A DNA stretch of 5,823 nucleotides from Flavobacteriales bacterium (GTDB taxonomy: Bacteria > Bacteroidota > Bacteroidia > Flavobacteriales > UBA7430): assembly GCA_002685115.1 (NCBI GenBank), contig NYWQ01000102.1, forward strand, positions 1 to 5,823, read 5' to 3'. How positions within the stretch are numbered: position 1 is the stretch's first letter; each line of letters opens with the position of its first letter. Position numbers and translations under genes: made by a program. The notes beneath the pieces are model-generated. The model did no database searches, was not told where the DNA came from, and was given only the letters and a program-made list of their open reading frames with translations. Shown here piece by piece: positions 1-5,823 of the stretch.

Positions 1-45
1 AGTAGCCAATTGCCAATTATTGTAAGATTTAATAAAATTAAATAA
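1..45 (+). CDS. Possible C-terminal tail of an upstream gene (partial)
   Basis: Reading frame 1 is open from the window edge and ends at TAA 43-45, giving 14 codons (SSQLPIIVRFNKIK). The other two plus frames stop within the first 25 bases and the minus frames are also closed. The tail alternates hydrophobic and basic residues, as a final beta strand might. A 14-codon open run in AT-rich DNA can easily arise by chance, so this is a weak call and no function can be given. Confidence 0.2.
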   Translation, partial: SSQLPIIVRFNKIK

Positions 46-125
46 CATCCTCTTTTATGAATAAGTGTTATATAAGTACATTTTGCATATATTTACAGCT
101 TGTTTGCCCAAAAACTACAAAACTA

Positions 126-1436
126 ATGATAAAGAATTTACTACTAGCTTCGTTGCTATTGCTAAACACATATTCAGTTTTCGCTCAAAAGAATGCTGAT
201 GCAAGTACAAAGTTGATTGCAGGCCCAATGTTGTCTTATATAGACGATTACCATGCTCAAATGTGGATGCTTGTTTCTAAAGAAACAGAAACAGTGACCA
301 TAAAATTGGAAAACTTTGATGAAGATAGAAACCAAGAGTTGATTTTTAACCTCAAAGATGAAAAGAGTTACAATGACTCTCGATGGTTTGATTTTCATGT
401 TTCAGACTACAATAAAGGTGATGAAATACCACTGGTTCTTACACTTGAAGAATTGATTCCTGATACAGAATATAATGTGGAGGTTTACTTAGATTCTGTT
501 TTAGTAGAAGATGAAATGGATATTTATACGCCAAGAAATTACTTAGCAGACACCTATTTTCTATTGGGGCATAGCTTAAATTTAAGCGACCCCAAAGACG
601 ATGGCGATGGTATTTTAGATGTGATGTCTGATGTTGAGTCTGATTTTATGGTTTGGATGGGTAATAATGTTTATTTCGATACTAATGAATCAAATTCTTT
701 TCGCTCTATGCTTGGTAAATACAAGCAAATTCGAAAGCGCGAAAAAGTAAACAGCTTTATGAAGTTGATGCCACATATAGCGGTTTGGAATCAAATGGAT
801 TTTGGATACAAAACAGCAGATACTCGATTTGCTTTAAAGGATTCTACCTTAATGGTGTTTAATCTTTTTTGGCCTAATGCTCCTAAAAAAGTGTATAATT
901 ATTCTTTTAAGGATGTCGGCGTATATAAAAGATACGATTACGAAGACGTGGAAATCTTTATGCTAGACAATCGAATGTTTAAAACAGATTTGATTACCGA
1001 CGAGCCTCATTTACTTGGTGCAAATCAAATGAATCGTTTTATAAATGAGATTATGGGTTCCAACGCCTCTTTTAAGTTTATAGTTTTTGGTAATAGCGTG
1101 CTTTCTGTTGGTGAAGATGAAACTCCTTTTACTGATTATTCAGAAGAGTACGATGAATTAATTCGAAGATTACATTTGTCTAGAATTAACGGAATCGTTT
1201 TTATAACAGGAGATACATTCGAAACCGAATTGCTCAAAGAAGAAAGAGATTTTGCATATCCATTGTACGAACTCAAATTTCCAGGCTTGAGTTTAGACGG
1301 CTCTTTGGGAGGTAATTTTGCCAGAGTTAAAGTTGAAGGTGAAAACAGAAAGAGAATTTGTACCCTTCAAGTCTTTAATGAATTAGGTGATGAAGTATTC
1401 AAAAAGAAGATTCATGAGTCCGAAGTTTCCTACTAA
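126..1436 (+). CDS. Exported PhoD-like (alkaline phosphatase D family) protein, catalytic residues apparently lost
   Basis: The 436-residue reading starts at ATG 126 because a classic signal peptide begins there: basic K3, a leucine-rich core at 5-14, and VFA-Q at 18-21 for signal peptidase I. An in-frame ATG at 57 would add 23 residues that do not look like a signal peptide start. The protein follows the PhoD layout: an N-terminal fibronectin-like region (AGPMLSY, about residues 32-38, to about 135), then a metallophosphatase-like domain. Conserved landmarks include WMGNNVY (177-183), VWNQMDFG (220-227), FNLFWPN (245-251), LDNR (280-283), LGANQ (297-301) and GDTFETEL (362-369). Active PhoD proteins have GDN, DDHD and GDxH at the corresponding places. 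Here they read GNN, NQMD and GDTF, so metal ligands are replaced. The likely location is periplasmic or cell surface. It is probably a pseudoenzyme with a binding or structural role, but this is inference. It lies 47 bp upstream of the glucosaminidase gene on the same strand. Confidence 0.75.
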   Translation: MIKNLLLASLLLLNTYSVFAQKNADASTKLIAGPMLSYIDDYHAQMWMLVSKETETVTIKLENFDEDRNQELIFNLKDEKSYNDSRWFDFHVSDYNKGDEIPLVLTLEELIPDTEYNVEVYLDSVLVEDEMDIYTPRNYLADTYFLLGHSLNLSDPKDDGDGILDVMSDVESDFMVWMGNNVYFDTNESNSFRSMLGKYKQIRKREKVNSFMKLMPHIAVWNQMDFGYKTADTRFALKDSTLMVFNLFWPNAPKKVYNYSFKDVGVYKRYDYEDVEIFMLDNRMFKTDLITDEPHLLGANQMNRFINEIMGSNASFKFIVFGNSVLSVGEDETPFTDYSEEYDELIRRLHLSRINGIVFITGDTFETELLKEERDFAYPLYELKFPGLSLDGSLGGNFARVKVEGENRKRICTLQVFNELGDEVFKKKIHESEVSY

Positions 1437-1483
1437 TTAGTATTAAAAATACTCTCGCAATTTAAATGTATGTCATATAGATT

Positions 1484-2272
1484 ATGAGAAAATTTAGAGT
1501 TCTATGCTTATTTTCGCTTTTTGTTTATTACGCAACGTATGCTCAAAATTCTCATGTAGATTATACTCCCATAAATGGAAATTCTATTAGTGATATACAA
1601 ACAGTTACTCATTCTGTAACTCCATATTTGTATAAAAATTCAATTGACTTATCTGGACTTCATGTACCACTTAAAAAGGAGTTATTTATTCATTTAATGT
1701 TGCCGTCTATTTTGATAGCGAAGCATGAAATTGAACAAACCAGACGTTTAGTTAGTTCGCTAATTGAATCAAGCAAAAAAAGAACACTCGAAGAAGAAAC
1801 GTACCTAAAGGATTTACTTAAAACCTATAAATGTACTTCTAACGAGGAGCTTTTAGTCCGATTGCAAACCCACCCAACCAGTATCGTTATTGCTCAAGCC
1901 GCATTAGAATCTGGGTGGGGTACATCTCGTTTTTATAAGCAGGCAAACAATATTTTCGGTGTCTGGTCATATTCAGAGAACGAACCACGTATTAAGGCTT
2001 CAGAGGCTAGAGATGGGAAGCCTATTTTTGTAAAAAAGTATGAAACTTTACCAGAATCTTTTGCTTCTTATTTCAAAACACTAGCCAGAGGTCCTTACAA
2101 AACTTTTCGTACCAAAAGAACCCAAACTAAAGATGTTTTTCAGTTGATTACACATCTTCAATTGTATTCGGAGTTAAGAGAGGAATACGTTTCTAGACTT
2201 GAATCTTTAATTCGTTTCAATAATCTAGAACAGTACGATAGCTATACACTTAAGGTTAATACCAATGATTAA
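1484..2272 (+). CDS. Exported Bax-like glucosaminidase (peptidoglycan hydrolase)
   Basis: The protein has 262 residues, close to the length of E. coli Bax. Residues 1-20 form a signal peptide (R2-K3-R5, hydrophobic core 6-16, cleavage near ATYA-Q). The Bax-type N-terminal helix region is visible at 64-90 (KKELF, then LMLPSILIAK). The glucosaminidase fold follows: IAQAALESGWGTSRF at 136-150, with E142 as the expected catalytic glutamate, then NNIFGVW at 155-161. The C-terminal part has LYSELREEYV and ends in the family-like LIRFNNLEQYD. Enzymes of this family cleave the beta-1,4 bond after N-acetylglucosamine in peptidoglycan, so it probably acts in the periplasm on the cell wall during growth or remodelling. 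No wall-binding domain is visible. The stop overlaps the next gene start by 8 bp, which suggests coupled translation. The family is confident; the true substrate and role are not shown by the sequence. Confidence 0.88.
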   Translation: MRKFRVLCLFSLFVYYATYAQNSHVDYTPINGNSISDIQTVTHSVTPYLYKNSIDLSGLHVPLKKELFIHLMLPSILIAKHEIEQTRRLVSSLIESSKKRTLEEETYLKDLLKTYKCTSNEELLVRLQTHPTSIVIAQAALESGWGTSRFYKQANNIFGVWSYSENEPRIKASEARDGKPIFVKKYETLPESFASYFKTLARGPYKTFRTKRTQTKDVFQLITHLQLYSELREEYVSRLESLIRFNNLEQYDSYTLKVNTND

Positions 2273-3623
2273 TTCTACAGAAAAAATCAATAATTCAGGA
2301 GAGGTTTTAGCTTGGTCTATGTATGACTTTGCCAATCAACCCTTTACCAACCTGGTTCTAACTTTTATATACGGTACTTTTTTCACTACAGTAATTGCTT
2401 CTAATGAAATTGTTGGAACTCAACAATGGTCACATGCAATTTCTATTACAGCAATAGTGGTTGCTTTATTGTCTCCATTTATGGGTGCTTTGGCTGATAA
2501 AGGTGGCTACCGAAAAATGTTTATGTTTTTCTTTACTTGGCTTACTATAATTGCAACGACAGTACTCTATTTTGTGCTTCCTGGTCAAGTTATTAGGGCT
2601 CTTTTTTGGTTTGTTCTTGCAAATATCGGATTTGAAATGGGTTCTGTTTTTTGCAATGCCTATTTGCCTGATATTTCTCACTCAAAAAATATTGGACGTA
2701 TTTCTGGTTACGGATGGTCTTTAGGCTACGTTGGAGGTTTGCTATCGCTAGCTTTAGCAATGTTTTTTTTAGTTCAAACAGATACACCTATTTTCGGGTT
2801 TTTAAAAGGCGAAGCAGGGGCTTATCAAAATATACGTGCAACGAATTTGTTAGTCGCTGTTTGGTTTGCTGTTTTTAGTATTCCTACTTTTTTGTTTGTT
2901 AAAGATAAGAAACCCGATACCAAAGCCTTTTTGAATAATGCGAAACACACGCTTAAAGGTTTCAGATCAACAGCCAATGAATTAAGAAATTACCCGCAAA
3001 TTATTAGATTTTTGGTTGCTCGTTTAGTTTACAACGATGGGTTGGTAACCGTATTTGCATTTGGTGGGATTTACGCTGCTGGTAGTCTTGATTTTACTTT
3101 TGATGAGATAATGGTATTAGGTGTTGTGTTAAACATAACTGCAGGTTTAGGTGCCTTTTTAATGGGTTATTTAGACGATAAAGTAGGGGGTAAAAAGACG
3201 CTTAAAGTTACTCTTTTAGGCTTGATGCTTGCCATGGCTTTGGCTGTTTTTGCTCCAGAGATAAGACCTTTTTTACAATACGTATTTGGAGGTAGCTCGG
3301 TTCCTGATTGGGTAAATGCTAAAAATATTTTTTGGATTGCAGCAGTACTAATTGGCGTGTTCTCTGGGCCCAATCAATCCTCAAGTAGGTCGCTTATGGG
3401 ACGATTTACACCCGAAGCAAAGAAAAATGAGTTTTTCGGATTCTTTGCTTTTTCTGGAAAAGCCACTGCATTTTTAGGGCCTTTTTTACTCGGAGCTTTT
3501 ACCGTTGCATTCGACAGTCAACGTGCCGGTATTTCCATTGTTTTCTTTTTCTTTTTCTTTGGATACTTTCTCTTAGGTAGGGTAGATGAAGAAAAAGGAA
3601 TGGAACAAGGTGGTTTTATCTAA
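2265..3623 (+). CDS. MFS transporter of the UMF1 / Atg22-like family
   Basis: This 452-residue inner-membrane protein has about twelve hydrophobic segments. UMF1/Atg22 marks are clear: LAWSMYDFANQPF at 15-27, the MFS loop 2-3 motif GALADKGGYRK at 74-84, the segment ending in NAYLPDIS (131-138), GRISGYGWSLGYVGG at 144-158, and in the second half GPNQSSSRSLMGRF at 368-381 followed by FFGFFAFSGKATAFLGPFL at 390-408. A cytoplasmic loop with basic residues (about 213-245) separates the two six-helix halves. Yeast Atg22 exports amino acids from the vacuole, but bacterial members have no settled substrate, so none is assigned. The ATG overlaps the end of the glucosaminidase gene by 8 bp, and an AAGG at 2252-2255 is the only Shine-Dalgarno-like sequence. 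Co-expression with a wall hydrolase makes a wall-derived or amino-acid-like substrate conceivable, but that is speculation. The gene ends 3 bp from the convergent hemH stop. Confidence 0.88.
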   Translation: MINSTEKINNSGEVLAWSMYDFANQPFTNLVLTFIYGTFFTTVIASNEIVGTQQWSHAISITAIVVALLSPFMGALADKGGYRKMFMFFFTWLTIIATTVLYFVLPGQVIRALFWFVLANIGFEMGSVFCNAYLPDISHSKNIGRISGYGWSLGYVGGLLSLALAMFFLVQTDTPIFGFLKGEAGAYQNIRATNLLVAVWFAVFSIPTFLFVKDKKPDTKAFLNNAKHTLKGFRSTANELRNYPQIIRFLVARLVYNDGLVTVFAFGGIYAAGSLDFTFDEIMVLGVVLNITAGLGAFLMGYLDDKVGGKKTLKVTLLGLMLAMALAVFAPEIRPFLQYVFGGSSVPDWVNAKNIFWIAAVLIGVFSGPNQSSSRSLMGRFTPEAKKNEFFGFFAFSGKATAFLGPFLLGAFTVAFDSQRAGISIVFFFFFFGYFLLGRVDEEKGMEQGGFI

Positions 3624-3643
3624 GCTCTAGTCTCCTTGTTTTT
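3604..3643. terminator. Candidate bidirectional terminator between the transporter gene and hemH
   Basis: AACAAGG (3604-3610) pairs perfectly with CCTTGTT (3634-3640), and two G-T wobbles could extend the stem outward. On the plus strand the right arm runs into TTTTT (3639-3643). On the minus strand the stem is followed by a C-interrupted T-rich stretch. The arms lie inside the last codons of the two convergent genes, and the 23-nt loop holds both stop codons. The long loop makes the stem weak. The 3-bp intergenic gap leaves no other place for a terminator outside the coding sequences. Confidence 0.35.
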
Positions 3644-4643
3644 GGATTAAATCTGAAACAGCTTCAACCCATCTCTCTTCAGTGTTTAAACTCGGAACTA
3701 AATCTAAATCTGTCCCTCCATTCTCCATAAATAATTCTTTAAATTCTCCGCCAATTTCTACTGTGGTTTCAAGGCAATCAGCAACAAAAGCTGGTGAGAA
3801 TACCAAAACTCTTTTCGCACCAGATTTAGCAAGTTTTATCACTTCTTTATCTGCAAAAGGAGTCAGCCATTTGTTGTCTAATCTTGATTGAAAACAGATG
3901 CTGTACTTTGACGGGTCTAGATTCATCTTAGTTGCTAGTATATTTGTTGTTGCAACGCAATTTGACTTGTAACAGTACCGATTATTTGATTGACAATCAC
4001 ATGTATTTGAGCTGCAGTTTTCTAGCTTTAACTTTGAAATATGTCGTGTTGGGAGTCCATGATAACTAAATAAAATATGATCATAAGAATCTAGATCATA
4101 CGCATTTGCTCTTGTTAGGATGGATTCTATGTAACCAGGGTCTTGGTGGAATTCTGATATAAAAGTGAGTTTGGGTATAGCCCACCACTTTGAAATATAT
4201 TTCATTACTTCCTCTATTGCTGTACCACTACTAGACGATGCATACTGAGGGTAAAGTGGCAAAACGATTATTTCATCATAGTTTGCCATTTTCATTTCCT
4301 TTAGTACATTTTTTATTGAGGGCTTGTAGTAGCGCATTGCTAGATGCGATGTGTAATTGTTTGGAAGTTTTTCTTGTACTTTTTTAAGTAATTCTTTACT
4401 ATGAAAAGCTAAAGGTGATCCCTTTTCTGTCCATAATTTTTTATACTCTTTCGAGGATCTAAAAGAACGAAACGGGACAATAATTAAGTTAACCAAAATT
4501 TTTCTAAGTATCCAAGGAATGTCAATGACACGGTAATCATTTAAAAATTCAAACAAGTATGTGCCAACATCTTTAACCCCAGGACTTTTAGGTGTACCTA
4601 AATTAATCAGTAAAACTCCTTTTTTCTTCATGTTTTTTTTCAT
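3627..4643 (-). CDS. hemH: Ferrochelatase
   Basis: This 338-residue enzyme inserts ferrous iron into the porphyrin ring at the end of haem synthesis, normally in the cytoplasm or at the inner membrane face. The family opening GVLLINLGTP lies at 9-18, with YLFEFLNDYRVID at 29-41 and LPLYPQYASSSSGTA at 128-142. The catalytic histidine is H195 in SYHGLP (193-198). FSPAFVADCLETTVEIGGE at 282-300 carries E292 and E296, which align with human E343 and E347. CFQSRLDNKWLTPFADK (250-266) is also typical, and the length is normal for a bacterial enzyme. A cysteine-rich insert (C210, C215, C217, C224, C229) follows the catalytic histidine; similar Cys-rich segments occur in other bacterial ferrochelatases. 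Two starts are possible, M1 (4643) or M5 (4631), and the promoter position bears on this choice. No other haem genes are in the window. Confidence 0.95.
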   Translation of the reverse strand: MKKNMKKKGVLLINLGTPKSPGVKDVGTYLFEFLNDYRVIDIPWILRKILVNLIIVPFRSFRSSKEYKKLWTEKGSPLAFHSKELLKKVQEKLPNNYTSHLAMRYYKPSIKNVLKEMKMANYDEIIVLPLYPQYASSSSGTAIEEVMKYISKWWAIPKLTFISEFHQDPGYIESILTRANAYDLDSYDHILFSYHGLPTRHISKLKLENCSSNTCDCQSNNRYCYKSNCVATTNILATKMNLDPSKYSICFQSRLDNKWLTPFADKEVIKLAKSGAKRVLVFSPAFVADCLETTVEIGGEFKELFMENGGTDLDLVPSLNTEERWVEAVSDLIQKQGD

Positions 4644-4647
4644 GATG

Positions 4648-4655
4648 CAAATTTA
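4648..4655 (-). promoter_or_regulatory. Candidate -7 box for hemH, very close to the start codon
   Basis: Read on the minus strand this is TAAATTTG, an exact match to the Bacteroidota -7 consensus TAnnTTTG. Its last base is only 4 nt before the first hemH ATG (4643). Transcription would then begin at about that ATG, giving either a leaderless mRNA or use of the second ATG at 4631. No TTG is seen at the expected -33 distance (around 4673-4679), so the match could be chance. Confidence 0.35.
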
Positions 4656-4694
4656 AGCGATTTTATTTTTATAATTTAAGACGGCTCCTTTTTT

Positions 4695-4722
4695 TTGGTA
4701 AGATATTTGATATATAAGTTTG
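4695..4722 (+). promoter_or_regulatory. Flavobacterium-type promoter for the secreted repeat protein gene
   Basis: TTG at 4695-4697 and TAAGTTTG at 4715-4722 are separated by 17 nt. They fit the published Flavobacterium consensus TTG-N17-23-TAnnTTTG. The start site would lie near 4726-4730, leaving an AT-rich leader of about 60 nt before ATG 4788. No Shine-Dalgarno sequence precedes that ATG, which is usual in this phylum. The leader also holds TATATTTA (4754-4761), a weaker -7-like match with no TTG upstream at the right distance. Confidence 0.55.
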
Positions 4723-4787
4723 TGTATAATTAGTTAAAATCAGATAGGCTTATTATATTTACATTTTAAATAAATCTCGCTATTTTC

Positions 4788-5823
4788 ATGAAGAAGTTAA
4801 AACTTAGTTTGTTATTTATTCTTTTCGTTCTATTAAGCGACAGCTCAGCTCAATGTGACTTGCCTATTCCCTTTGAAGGGAATACAGGTTCTAACATGAC
4901 TGTAATGTTAACTACAGCATTTATAACTTCTTTAGATGCAACAGACGAGAATGCTTATATGGTAGCCTTAACGGAGTCAGGTTTGGTTGTTGGTTCCGAA
5001 GCTGTTTATGGAGTAACTCAAACATCATTAGCCGTATGGGGTAATGATGCTCAAACAACAGAAGTAGATGGCGCAGTGGCTAATGAAACTATAAGTTTCC
5101 AGTTGGTAAATGGAACCGATTTATACGATGTTGTAATGCTTTCTGCTGTTAGCTTTGTAGGAAATGGTTTGTCTGTTCAAAATGCTGCGGCTCAATTAAC
5201 TTTAGTAGTATGTGAAAGTTCCACCATATTGGGCTGTACAGATTCTTTAGCTTTAAATTACAATAATTTAGCAACCGAAGATGACGCAAGTTGTACCTAC
5301 AATGTTTCTGGTTGTACAGATTCCACGGCTTTAAATTATGACCTTTCAGCAACCCTAGACGATAACTCATGTGAGTATGATGAGTCTACAGTTGATGCTT
5401 GTGATTTACCCGTATCAACTGCCTTAAATACAGGTGTTAACATGACTGTAATGTTAACGTCTCCTTTTGTGACCTCCCTGAATGCTACAGATCAACTAGC
5501 TTATTTAGTTGCCAAAACCGAGGCTGGTTTAGTAATTGGTTCTGTATTTATTACTGGAGATAGTCAAACCTCTTTAGCTTTATTTGGAGATGATTCAACA
5601 ACGCAAGATGAAGTAGATGGCGCAGTGGCTAATGAAACTATAAGTTTCCAGTTGGTAAACGGAACCGATTTATACGATGTAGTGATGCCTACAGCTGTTA
5701 GCTTTGTAGCAAATGGTTTGTCTGTTCAGACCGCTGCTGCTCAATTAACTTTAGTAGTATGTGAAAGTTCCACCATATTGGGCTGTACAGATTCTTTAGC
5801 TTTAAATTACAATAATTTAGCAA
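4788..5823 (+). CDS. Secreted repeat protein with GCTD Cys-paired modules (3' end beyond window)
   Basis: The frame is open from ATG 4788 to the window edge: 345 codons with no stop. Residues 1-22 are a signal peptide (K2, K3, K5, hydrophobic core 6-16, SSA-Q at 19-22). The mature part is a tandem of units. Unit 1 starts at C23 (CDLP) and unit 2 at C205 (CDLP). Each has a domain of about 126 residues containing NMTVMLT, VDGAVANETISFQLVNGTDLYDVV and AAAQLTLVVCESS. This is followed by modules reading GCTDSxALNYxxxATxDDxSC, at 149-174 and 175-199 in unit 1 and from 332 in unit 2. The paired cysteines (C150/C169, C176/C195) could form disulfides and the acidic DD could bind calcium, but this is not shown. 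Such modules are common in large Bacteroidota secreted proteins that often carry a C-terminal type IX secretion signal. That end is outside the window. A surface or extracellular adhesive or structural role is likely; the specific function is unknown. Confidence 0.85.
   Translation, partial: MKKLKLSLLFILFVLLSDSSAQCDLPIPFEGNTGSNMTVMLTTAFITSLDATDENAYMVALTESGLVVGSEAVYGVTQTSLAVWGNDAQTTEVDGAVANETISFQLVNGTDLYDVVMLSAVSFVGNGLSVQNAAAQLTLVVCESSTILGCTDSLALNYNNLATEDDASCTYNVSGCTDSTALNYDLSATLDDNSCEYDESTVDACDLPVSTALNTGVNMTVMLTSPFVTSLNATDQLAYLVAKTEAGLVIGSVFITGDSQTSLALFGDDSTTQDEVDGAVANETISFQLVNGTDLYDVVMPTAVSFVANGLSVQTAAAQLTLVVCESSTILGCTDSLALNYNNLA
4854..5399 (+). repeat. Repeat unit 1 of the secreted protein
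   Basis: The unit is 546 nt (182 codons, residues 23-204), from CDLP to just before the next CDLP. Its first third is only moderately similar to unit 2. The segment 5061-5131 matches 5610-5680 with a single mismatch in 71 bp, and 5191-5274 is identical to 5740-5823 over 84 bp. Confidence 0.85.
5232..5387 (+). repeat. Two tandem 26-codon GCTD modules
   Basis: The modules begin at 5232 and 5310, a 78-nt period. Each encodes GCTDS.ALNY, then an AT.DD.SC.Y ending, with cysteines 19 residues apart. A third copy starts at 5781 in unit 2 and is cut by the window end. Confidence 0.85.
5400..5823 (+). repeat. Repeat unit 2 of the secreted protein (cut by window end)
   Basis: The unit begins at C205 (CDLPVST). 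It carries one extra codon relative to unit 1 in the variable part before VDGAVANE, so the offset changes from 546 to 549 nt. The identical 84-bp block reaches the very last base of the window, so the true identical stretch may be longer. Confidence 0.85.

Noticed and set aside
77..95. Promoter-like TACATTTTG and TATATTTA upstream of the PhoD-like gene
   Set aside because: The first has one base too many and the second lacks the final G. No TTG lies at the right distance from the first, so no promoter is called.
57..125. Upstream ATG that would lengthen the PhoD-like protein by 23 residues
   Set aside because: The extension would bury the signal peptide, whose charged start and hydrophobic core begin at ATG 126.
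1439..1453. AGTATT-AAA-AATACT inverted repeat after the PhoD-like gene
   Set aside because: A 6-bp AT-rich stem with a 3-nt loop and no T-tract is too weak for a terminator, and such repeats are expected by chance in this composition.
3538..3562. T-rich TTTTC-type tract in the transporter gene, considered as a phase-variable repeat
   Set aside because: It encodes a phenylalanine-rich final membrane helix, the T runs are short and interrupted, and the frame is intact.
3682..3891. Open frame of 69 codons on the plus strand inside hemH
   Set aside because: It is antisense to conserved ferrochelatase motifs, has no start signals and resembles no family, so it is a shadow frame.
5149..5370. Open minus-strand frame of 73 codons inside the repeat gene
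   Set aside because: It lies antisense to the GCTD modules and exists only because the opposite strand is repetitive coding sequence.

Overview
The window looks like chromosomal DNA of a Bacteroidota member, most likely Flavobacteriales. This is inferred from the AT-rich sequence, signal peptides ending in A-Q, poor Shine-Dalgarno signals, TAnnTTTG-type -7 boxes, and a secreted repeat protein built from GCTD...DD.SC modules. There is no RNA gene, CRISPR array, IS element or phage gene, and no gene-free stretch longer than 300 bases.

Positions 1-3623 hold a co-directional plus-strand cluster. An exported PhoD-like (alkaline phosphatase D family) protein at 126-1436 has lost nearly all recognisable metal-binding residues. 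After 47 bp comes an exported Bax-like glucosaminidase (1484-2272). It overlaps by 8 bp the start of a UMF1/Atg22-type major facilitator transporter (2265-3623). The first 45 bases may hold the last 14 codons of an upstream gene. The overlap suggests the hydrolase and transporter are translationally coupled, and the three genes could form one envelope-related operon. No substrate can be assigned.

Positions 3627-4643 on the minus strand encode ferrochelatase (hemH), the last step of haem synthesis. It converges on the transporter gene with only 3 bp between the stop codons. An inverted repeat spanning both stops could be a shared bidirectional terminator.

Positions 4644-4787 are a 144-bp divergent promoter region. 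A Flavobacterium-type promoter drives the right-hand gene, and a TAnnTTTG box lies almost against the first hemH ATG. From 4788 to the end of the window runs an incomplete secreted protein (345 codons visible, no stop). It is made of about 182-residue repeat units, each with a roughly 126-residue domain followed by Cys-paired 26-residue modules. Parts of adjacent units are identical or nearly identical at DNA level while others have diverged, which points to recent duplication or gene conversion. The most noteworthy items are the apparent PhoD-like pseudoenzyme and this mosaic repeat protein.
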